Source: Grifola frondosa
Lineage: Eukaryota > Basidiomycota > Agaricomycetes > Polyporales > Grifolaceae
Length of the DNA: 64,000 bases
Assembly: GCA_001683735.1 (NCBI GenBank)
Contig: LUGG01000002.1
Location: forward strand, 1,178,001-1,242,000
Reading direction: 5' to 3'
The notes under the pieces were generated by a model. It searched no databases. It was not told where the DNA came from and worked only from the letters and a program-made list of their open reading frames with translations. The position numbers and the translations under genes are program-made. Below are positions 55,886 through 64,000 of the stretch, piece after piece (position 1 is the first letter of the stretch; every line of letters starts with the position of its first letter).

Positions 55886-56603
55886 TCACCGATCTCATAC
55901 GCTGCAACCAGCAACATGTTTGCCAAATAGAGATTGACTGCAAGTTGACACGCAGATATATGAGGCCGAGGCTAGCCGGCTATGCAGAGGTAAAGTATTA
56001 TATCGTTTGGTCGGAAAGGGCAGCAAAGTCGGCGAAGCCTCAGACAACGCGTCAAGAAACAATAATGCCAGCCACAGGTTACTTTAGACCAGCGTTAGCT
56101 TCCTCGAATCTCTTCCAGATAGCGATAGGGATCTCCGGCCTCTCATCTCCTTTCCTCGCCAGCATTTCTCATTGCTTTCACCTTCTTCAGGCTCGCAGGC
56201 CTGAAATACGACGCCGCAGCTCGGCAACCCGAGGAGGTCCCATACTTCCTTCGATAGGCGTTTACGCTACTGAGGGTCCGACGTAAATAATGGTCGGTGA
56301 AAACAAGACGTATTATAGCCACGCACCTCAGCCACGCGCTTCGGATCGCGTATACGCCCGTCAAGTGCATTCATGTCGAATGCCGCTCTACATCCTCATC
56401 ATCTCGTGCACACTCGATGCATCACGAACAGGAGAGTCCGACGGGGAGGGGATGGCAGACTCGCCTTTGCTTGTCGCGCTGATCGGGGGTCGTTGGGTAG
56501 GCGGCGAGCGTCGACGGCCCGGGGCGATATTTGGTATATGACCAGGGATGACTGAGCGTATTGCCAGGGGCGAAGTGCGGTGGGGATGGATAGGTGACAT
56601 TAG
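55886..56603. other. 0.7 kb intergenic stretch, no confident gene
   Basis: A minus-strand segment at about 56070-56290 reads as basic coding-like sequence (SYFRPASLKKVKAMRNAGEE; in another frame IWKRFEEANAGLK), which might be part of a small unrecognised gene, but no complete model could be built. Confidence 0.3.
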
Positions 56604-58347
56604 TCATATACTGGTTGCTCGATGAAGAAGAAGAGTCTTAGGATCGTCCCGCTTCGCCATATCCTTCCTGGGCGGAGGTAGGTATGTCACTACTCTCTCT
56701 TACCTGCCTTCATCAAGATTGTTCCTTGTGAGCTGTGCCACTTTTGTCCGTCCCACTAAAGATGTGGGTAGCTTGAACTTCCCAGATTGCGCGGTAGCGG
56801 CCGCTTTGGCCTTCGTTGTGCGCGCCTTTTTGGTATTCGGAAGACTAGACCACGACGAGTCTGGCGAGTTTAACGCGGCGTATGCGTCACGTTTGAGTGG
56901 TTGAGAGGGTGGTGATAAGGCGCGCGCGAGACGAGGTGGATTAGAAATCAACTTCTTGATAACCGGTGTTTTCGTTGTATATGCGATATGGAGGTGGCTC
57001 GTGTCATCATTAGTTATGAGGTGCAGCGGAGGTGCAGGTCTAGCATCGCTGCAGTCTGCAGCGCTACGGTAAATGTATGCTGACGGCAGGAGAGGTGGGG
57101 TGCGCATCGCCCTTTCCTGCGATCGCGGGGGTGACCAGATAGGAGCAGCGGGTGGGCGCACAGGCGAGGAGAATGTATCATATGGGTTCTTCTCTCCGAA
57201 GATCATCTTCCCGAAGGGAATCGGGCTAGATACCGTATGCCCGTCATGGCCATGTAGGCGTGATGCTGGCCAGCCATATGGGAAAGCACGATGCTTTGGA
57301 CCAGACGAGAAACCTTCAGATAACGTCCAATTACCGCCCTTCCCTTGCATCGGAGTGGTCATATCAACATCTGGACTGGGAGGTGTAGCAGACGAGATAC
57401 GTGAAGACGAAGGCGTGAACGAGTGCAGGAGTTTAGAAGCATGAGCGGGGGCTAGTGAAAATTTGCAGCGCATTGCAGACAAATGAGACATCGGCAAACT
57501 CACAGTTGTGCGTTGGTCTTCTGTGCTCCGAGCGCAGAAATGGACGTGACTGTTGGACCGGTCCGGAAGGCGATATTGCAGATAAATTTTGATGATGACC
57601 TAGCATGTCAAGACCCGAAATTGTTGCAGAGCTATGAGATAGAGGTTCATGGAAAGCACGCATCTCCGCGGGTCTTTCGAGATCCCCGGACGTGGAATGA
57701 ACGAAAGCAGAGCGAGATGTCAGATCAAAATTAGCGCATATATGCGGCTCGTGGTGCAGAGTTTGAGGTTCCACAGGTACTGACAAGGACCCTGAAAGCA
57801 CTCGGTAAGTTTCAGTATCGGAAGGTTCAGCAAGAGGACCGAGATTAGGATATAAGTCGGACATAAGAGCAGCAGTAGTATTCGGGAAATTTTCAGGAGC
57901 AATAGCAGATGCAGCATTGGAAACGATCGCGACAGGCGCAATATTAGAGCCGGCAGGAGTGTAAGGTCGTAGAGACTTTGCAGTAGTAGTTCCGACATTC
58001 TTCGCAGCTTGTTTCTTGAATAGATCTATGATAGAGCCTTGAGGTTGTTTGAGAGCGGTGCGGTCCTTTGAAGACCCAGGAACAAGAGGTTTTTGTACAC
58101 GAGAAGCTGCATTAACTTTTGAGATCGTCCAAGGGTTCGGCTTGTACGTGGCAACATCCTGCCTGGAGGACAGATCAAGCTCCTGGAGTAGTCGAGCATC
58201 TTCTGATAAATTGGACGCTGGGCCATCCGAACTGGGCTGATCGGTTTGACTCCGTCCTGGAGATGATTCACCCTCGGAGTCGCAGTCGAAGCCATATGAA
58301 CGCAAGTTGTAAGACCAGCCTCGGTCGGACTTATTGGAGGAAGACAT
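56604..58347 (-). CDS. Unknown disordered protein with PIP-box-like motif
   Basis: I do not recognise the family. The ATG at 58347 gives MSSSNKSDRGWSYNLRSYGF. The sequence is mostly polar and low in structure. A conserved-looking core reads YKPNPWTISKVNAASR and QPQGSIIDLFKKQAAKN; QGSIIDLF (58018-58041) matches a relaxed PCNA-interacting (PIP) box, Q-x-x-I-x-x-L-F. The second half, after an intron near 57.45-57.50 kb, has many S/T-P sites (SPVRPPAAPIWSPPRSQERA, MRTPPLLPSAYIYR) and a basic end (NTKKARTTKAKAAATAQSGK). A stop is reached at 56700-56702, but splicing at the GGCAG/GTAAG donor there would extend it to TGA at 56604-56606. A nuclear protein regulated by phosphorylation is a guess. It is divergent from the SIM-repeat gene with only 179 bp between starts. 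Confidence 0.6.
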
Positions 58348-58526
58348 GCAAAGCTAGCAGGCGAAGAAAAGAGAATGAATGTGACAACGCGTGCGTCACG
58401 CGACCGCGTTGTCACGATCACCCATGGTGTCACAGCTATGAAGTCACGGTTGGAAGTTGTGAATCCTGGTCTGCTATCCTTCGTCTTGGGTTACGTCTTG
58501 CTCATTTCTTGTACCTCTTATATATC
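58348..58526. promoter_or_regulatory. Compact divergent promoter (179 bp) between two unknown genes
   Basis: Two divergent starts 179 bp apart imply a shared core promoter. A near-palindromic stretch around ACGCGTGCGTCACGCGACCGCG sequence (58386-58408), rich in ACGCG, resembles the MCB/MBF element (ACGCGT) that drives G1/S transcription in fungi, but this is inference. Confidence 0.4.
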
Positions 58527-61500
58527 ATGGAGAATGTCCCACCAGAAATGGACGATAACAGCTCTTTTGAATCTCTCCCGACCCTCGACCAACTGCTACG
58601 CCCGAAACACAATGCGAGGTCCGCGAGGTCGAAACGCACCAGTAACCTCGTGTTTGCAAACGCAAACTACAGTCCGACAGAATCTGTAGTGTCTGGCCTT
58701 TTGACACCCCCATTATCACAAACGCGCGAAGACGTAAATGCTGCGAAGATGTTCATCAGCCCACCTCCGGAGGAGACCTTACGAGCCAGCGATCGCAGTT
58801 CGGTAAGTGCGCTTGTCAAATCACCTTTTGACCACCGCACACAGCACCCTATAAAATACGTATTTCAATATCTGCTGAGATTGCGGTGACGATCATTCCG
58901 ACCTTTATTCATGGCAATAACCATTTTGTGCTCCGCTAACCCAACTCCCCAGGTCGCGCGTCTCAAACCTACACCCGCTTCTAATACGCAGCCACCATTC
59001 ACTCCTTCACTCCTAGCAGATTCTGTTCGTGCTTCAGCATCGGCTTCCGCTTCTAAGCGCAAGAGGGCCGGCCCCTCATTCTCTTCGTCTCGCGCACTCC
59101 CTGAACACACCTTTGACGATGCTTCTACCGTCAGTCGCAATGCTGCAGCGGAGACTACGCCCAATCCTAAACCCCGTAAGCAATCGAAGCGTCATATCTC
59201 GGTTAGTTCGCGGGACTCCCCGACGTATCCCAAATCTCTTGAGTCTCCTGCATCTGAACCTACCACTCCTACAAAGTCTAACTATCAGAGAGGATCTATT
59301 TCGCCGACGAAGCGCGCTCTGCTGTGCTCACCGCACGCAGCGAATCCAGATGCAGATTTTATACCTCCCCTCCCTATCTTGAATCGCGAAACGCTTTCCT
59401 CCCGTTGCCACTCTGCCACACCAATTCCCCGCTACGAGCCACCCCCGAGCGCTTTACGCCACCTAGGGAGGTTCTTTGGTCCCCACCGGGCGCATCAACA
59501 ACACCAAAGGTCTCCAAGTCAAGCAAAGCCAAGGTCAAGAAAAAATTGGTGCTAACTATCAAGAAGGAGCCTCCTGATATTGATCTAACACTCCCACCAC
59601 CCCCCGGTTCACCAACAGATGATCCTCTACTCTTGTCGGCCCCCCCGAAGCGAACGAAATCGCGCCGCAGCCACGCTGCGACATATTCCCGCCATACACC
59701 TGTGCTGCCATCCTCATCGCCGATTCGCACCGACGACATGGACGGTACGCGCCTGCTCGACCTGCCGCTTGATCTGCAGTACAAGATGCAGATGGCTACA
59801 GCGGATTTTACGAGTGATGATGCACCGGCGCCGCCGATGTTCCACTTCGACACAGATATGCAGGACGTGGACGGTGGGTGGGACGATGATGATGACGACG
59901 ATGACGACGATCTATTCAACCAGTCAGGCGAGTACACGGGCAAGTTCACGCTGCTCACAGTGCCTACCAAGGCGGATCCACCGAGCAGCTGCACAAAGCA
60001 GCGCATGGACGCTTGGGGCCATCCCATCAGCCCATTCCCCCGTATTGACGCACGGCGGTCGTTGTCTGGTTCTCCTACTCCCGGGGCTGACCAAACGGAA
60101 GAGCGCGATGATGCTTCACTTCCAGGACCCCATCATGCTTCCGCTGTTGCAGCTGACGCGTTGCAGAAGCCCACATGTCAACCAGCGCAAAATGCTAAGG
60201 AAGTCGATGAGGGCGACGCTTTCATAGAGGAACCTGAACGGGCTCCGACGATTGAGATTGCTGCTGAGAGTAGCTCGGACAAGATTGAGATGGAAGGTGT
60301 CATCGAGACCACTAGCGATGACCTGAAGGCTACTGCCATTGCCTCACCTCCAAGGACCCATCATCCTTCCGCTGTCGCAGCTGACGTGTTGCAGAAGCCC
60401 ACATATCAACCAGCGCAAAATACTAAGGAAGTCAACGAAGGCGACGCTTTCATGGAGGAACCTGAATGGGCTCCGACGATTGAGATTGCTGCTGAGAGTA
60501 GCTCAGACGAAATTGAGGTGGAAGAACGTGTCATCAAGGTCACTAGCGATGACCCAAGGGCTGCTGTCATTGCCTCGCCTCCAAGCCCCCAGAAGCCCAC
60601 GTGTCAATTAGCGCAAAATACTAAGGAAGTCGACGAGGGCGACACTCTCATGGAGGAACTTGGACGGGCTCCGACGATTGAGATTGATGCCGAGAGTAGC
60701 TCAGACGAGATTGAGATGGACGAAAATGTCATCAAGATCACTAGCGATGACCCATGGGCCGCTGCGAGGGCTGCCGCCATCCTGAAGATGGTAAGAGATA
60801 TCTGGTATCGTTCCATTCGACTGACGATCGACCTGTCTCGTGTCGCAGCATGACTATGATTGTATTCCTCACATCCTCTCCCCAAAGCGACGACATTCTC
60901 ATACAACCATCGACGCACTCATGCGCAACACACGTCGGAAGTCGACTTCAGATTCAGGAGTGGGCAAACGCGCAAGTCCTGCACGGCGGCGGCGTACGCT
61001 CGGTGGAGTGATCGGGGATAAGGTGTTCATCCCTGGGAGCCCGATGATGACTCTACCTCAACTGCTAAAGGAAGCTGAAGTGAATCTGGAGCACGGCGAG
61101 GGTAAACACATCCATACTCCGCTGAAGAATACTTTCGGAAAGGATGCATTCAAGACGCCTTTAACGAAACCTCAATTCGAGACGACGACATCTAGCACGC
61201 CTGGCTCTTCGTCAATTGCGTCTTTGGAGCCCCGAAGCTGGGTCAAGGATGATTGGAAGTTATTAGACGCGTGCTTCACCGATGAACGCTTGTTGCGTGG
61301 TGCTTCAGCTGGGACTTGGTACGACACCCTGGGTTCTGTGGACGATGTCGCTCTTGAGCACGTCGTAGATCGATTCCTGGAACACATGCGCTGGATTCCT
61401 ACACGATATGAGTGGTCGGGGTGGAGCCGGTAAATACCTTCATTCGCTTTTCTTTGGCGTTGTGCTAACTTTGTGATATGAGAGGATCTGGTGCGGAGAG

Positions 61501-62429
61501 CTCATGCATTGCAGAAGAAACAACGTTCGGGAACGGTGCACCACCCACACCTAGCGGCGTCTGTCCTCAGTAGGTCTGTCCGAAGTTCCTGATTTCACGC
61601 CGCTGCCCAGCCGGTTTTCTTCCATGCAACCAACGTTGGATCATTCCAAGCAATTACCAGATACGGCATTAGGGAAATCGCATGTTCCTGCATCATTGTT
61701 GGCACCCAGGTATTCTCACCTCCTCCAAGAAGCGATCGCTATCTCCAAAGAGGAAGCCGGTCCTCCCGTCTACGCTCCTCAAGCCGAAGTTCATCCTGAA
61801 CCTGAACCAGAGATGGCGGTTAAACCACCCGCCCTCCCCCCCGCCACCGTTTCTGAGCCCGTCCAGGAGACGCCGAGCCGTTCAATCGCAACGCGGGTCA
61901 AAGGGTTCTTCTTCTCATATCTGCCCACTGCATCTAAGACGGCTCCCATCAAGAAGCCTGCACCGGCCCAACTAGGTTTCCCGATTCCCCGCCGGAGGTG
62001 TTCAAGAAGCCTCGTCTGCCGATCTCCACACCTGCCTCGAAACCCATAATGAAGCCCACCCATCCGAAGGACCTCGTTCAGCTTCACCACGCCCCTCCAC
62101 CCAAACCTTCCATGATTCCGCGTGTTGCACAGAAGCCGAAGCCTCTCGTCAAACTGCGTCCCGCGCCGTCAGCGCCGCCTGTAAGACCGAAGACCTCGTT
62201 GGGCATTTTGAGCGATCGACGCAGCAGTGCTGGGAGCGTCAAGGATTTAGTGAAGGGTTTCGAAGATATGGAGAAGCAACAGGCATTGGAGAAGAAGTCG
62301 TACGATATGCTGCATTTGCGGCGTACGAAGAGCATTGGAGAGTGGGTCTCGCGCGACAAATGGACAGAAGTCGCAGAAACCGATCTGGAGACCATGATCT
62401 CGTTTGTTCATCTTATGCCTGAAATATAG
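58527..62429 (+). CDS. Unknown large disordered protein with triplicated acidic, SIM-like block
   Basis: No recognised family. It starts MENVPPEMDDNSSFESLPTL at 58527. The N-terminal half is Ser/Pro/Lys-rich with many S/T-P sites, then LPLDLQYKMQMATADFTSDD, a run of ten Asp (about 59884-59915) and three tandem repeats of 65-76 residues (60131-60780). A more ordered segment follows: PLTKPQFETT, then EPRSWVKDDWKLLDACFTDE and VVDRFLEHMRWIP. The tail is basic and Pro-rich and ends with VKDLVKGFEDMEKQQALEKK, LRRTKSIGEWVSRDKW and stop 62427-62429. Introns lie at about 58804-58951, 60788-60849 and 61430-61487. The frame shifts near 59.45, 61.55 and 61.98 kb. A nuclear, SUMO-linked and cell-cycle-phosphorylated role is a hypothesis from motifs only. 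Confidence 0.62.
60131..60780 (+). repeat. Three in-frame tandem repeats (about 228, 224 and 190 bp)
   Basis: Unit 1 begins HHASAVAADALQKPTCQPAQ at 60131, unit 2 HHPSAVAADVLQKPTYQPAQ at 60359, unit 3 QKPTCQLAQNTKEVDEGDTL near 60590 (lacking the first 11 residues). Each has KEV(D/N)EGD, then PTIEI(A/D)AESSSD, and ends with VI(E/K)xTSDD. Confidence 0.9.
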
Positions 62430-62630
62430 ATACCATCCTAGTTGCATATGCATGTACAAGCTATGAGCGTTTTTAAATAGTCCGGTTTTCACGAATCATA
62501 TGACTTATGCAGATGATTTGTTGCATTTCAACAATAACGCGGAAGAGAGAAAAGTGTAGTAACTTGATGTAAATCAGACTGGGTCTATTCATCATTATCG
62601 AAACAACCAGCAACGGAAACATGACAGCAA

Positions 62631-63928
62631 CTAGTGGTATCCGAGCGCAGCTTGGGCAGCTTTCATGGGTTCGAACAAGCTGTGTTGTTCACCCAGGCCG
62701 TACGTGAAGGTCATGCGTTGGAAAACGGAAGGTCCATCATCCGGATCGCATTCGAGCTGGACAACGTCAGAATGCGAGATGTCACGAAATGAAAGATAAC
62801 ATGACGAACTAGGGAAATAACGTCGTCGAGGAGATGCGCTTGACCGACGGACATCCCATGCAATCCTTGATAGTTTGCATTTACAATATGCACGTGGAAA
62901 TGATCTGATGAAAACAATTAATGCCCTCATGCAACGGGTGCCAAGGATGAGAAGAAGCTCACAGTAGGAGGGCTGGTAGTGTACGAACATTCGCAGAGAA
63001 CCCTCTTCGAGGCCCCACCTGCCTTTGACCTTTCTAGTCGCTTCCCTCGGATACTCTTCAGCATACCTAAGTGGTATTTTGTCAGATCTCGAAGACTTCT
63101 GATATCCTTCGATAGGGCGATTGCCACCAGATACAACGAGCTGATGGTGGTGAGATCCCACTTCATGTCGGGTAGCATCACGTAGCCGAAATCAGGAGAT
63201 GGGTCTTTGTGAAGGACCTTGTCGGCTTCGGACTTTCCGGTCAGAATATTGTCTACCCTTGGTGCGAAAGAGCCAAAAATAAAGCAATTAATTCATATTA
63301 ATAGAAATAGAAACTGCTCACAAAATACCATTGTGTCCGGGAGCTAGGAAATGCGGAAATGTAACGGCCTGACGATGCGATCGTACAATTCTGGCGTCTC
63401 GTGCACCATCACGACTTCCTGCTTGGAGTACTATCTCGCCTATAAGCAAACGCACTGCTCACAGCAAATTATCACATACTTTGCGAATATGGACTTCGGT
63501 GGCGGGGTAGACAATGTTGATCTTGACATCCGGTCTCTCTCCGCTATTACTGCCCCAGCCAAAGAGCCAGGTATACTAAGTATATGTCATTGACACATAA
63601 ATTCTAGGATCTGACAGGGCACGGCGCACAATATCGGTGCTCTCTATTAGCTTGGCATTCTGAAGCCATGTGGAGAATAGTTCTTGTGCAGAATCGACGG
63701 AGAAGGCGGTTTTTTCGATCCGCACAATTGCGGCAGAATATTTCTCAGGTACAGAGGAATCAGGAAAGCTTCCCAGAAGTGTAATCGTGTGCGAGATAGG
63801 ATCTACAGTGGAGAAGCATCAAATCAGGATCCCCAATGGTCAGTAGTATGTGATTTACCTTCATTCAAGACCCGCTCAAACCTGAAGCGTCGAAGAGTAT
63901 CCAGATTGCTAATCACAAGACCCCTCAT
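62631..63928 (-). CDS. DCS1: Scavenger mRNA decapping enzyme DcpS (HIT family)
   Basis: DcpS hydrolyses the m7GpppN cap remnant left after 3'-5' mRNA decay; it is an HIT-family pyrophosphatase. The start MRGLVISNLDTLRRFRFERV is at 63928, within the window. Exons then give DPISHTITLLGSFPDSSVPE, KYSAAIVRIEKTAFSVDSAQ, VDNILTGKSEADKVLHKDPS, FGYVMLPDMKWDLTTISSLY, SLRDLTKYHLGMLKSIR and MFVHYQPSY. The catalytic HIT motif is in HFHVHIVNANYQG, followed by GMSVGQAHLLDDVISLV. The end is DPDDGPSVFQRMTFTYGLGE and stop 62631-62633. The KWD, HYQPSY and H-x-H-x-H blocks in this order are diagnostic. A few one-base shifts appear in the region 62820-63050. It is convergent with the SIM-repeat gene, 201 bp between stops. 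Confidence 0.88.
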
Positions 63929-64000
63929 GGTTAGCGACCACACGAGTAGGATTCAAGAAATAACCCTCTATAATCTGCACACCTCCGCCGCGGAGTGGAT

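Noticed and set aside
59374..60027. 217-codon minus-strand frame rich in Ser
   Set aside because: The Ser runs are the reverse reading of the Asp-rich and Ser/Pro-rich plus-strand exon; no independent coding signal.
1..64000. tRNA, rRNA, CRISPR, ribosome binding sites or operons
   Set aside because: The window is eukaryotic with spliced genes. I found no tRNA-like T-arm with matching acceptor stem, no rRNA and no spaced direct repeats of CRISPR type.

Overview
The window is nuclear DNA of a filamentous basidiomycete, most likely an Agaricomycete of the polypore type. Genes are dense, on both strands, and cut by many 45-70 bp introns (GT..AG). The protein families point the same way: DUF6533/DUF6534 seven-helix proteins, FunK1-type kinase-like proteins, a YOR1-like ABCC transporter and Tad1-type LINE debris. 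No tRNA, rRNA, CRISPR array or bacterial-style operon was seen. Layout: (1) 1-5.9 kb: the 3' part of an ABCC multidrug transporter, a 731 bp non-autonomous DNA transposon with perfect 8 bp target duplications, and an AIM32-like thioredoxin-fold ferredoxin. (2) 6-18.6 kb: a group of multi-exon membrane proteins (one DUF6534 and two DUF6533 genes) around a trypsin-fold protease-like gene with a complete His/Asp/Ser triad. (3) 18.7-21.1 kb: two autophagy genes, ATG12 and ATG27, facing each other tail to tail. (4) 22-32.3 kb: an FtsJ-like methyltransferase, a NYN-domain protein, a bestrophin-like channel and glycyl-tRNA synthetase. (5) 32.5-45.9 kb: a tandem duplication of about 6-7 kb. Each copy carries a divergent pair, an MFS transporter and a class I histone deacetylase (HDAC); a dead LINE fragment lies between the copies. 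The left HDAC copy is a pseudogene, while the right one keeps its catalytic residues. (6) 46-49.6 kb: a dynamin-type GTPase with an Asp/Gly/Ser minisatellite ahead of its GED. (7) 49.8-55.9 kb: a MATE transporter, the mitochondrial outer-membrane insertase SAM50 and a kinase-like protein. (8) 56.6-62.4 kb: a divergent pair of unknown, disordered proteins, one with a PIP-box-like motif and the other with a triplicated block holding SUMO-interaction-like motifs. (9) 62.6-63.9 kb: the scavenger decapping enzyme DcpS. An important caveat: nearly every recognisable gene, including ones expected to be conserved (ATG12, glycyl-tRNA synthetase, SAM50), contains one or more 1-2 base indels that break the frame, several of them at homopolymers. 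The simplest reading is a low-polish assembly, so most frameshifts here should not be taken as pseudogenes. The exception is the left HDAC copy, which also has larger deletions and a lost zinc ligand. The genes do not form an obvious pathway. The clearest local themes are membrane transport (ABC, MFS x2, MATE, bestrophin), autophagy (ATG12/ATG27) and mitochondrial biogenesis (AIM32-like, SAM50).
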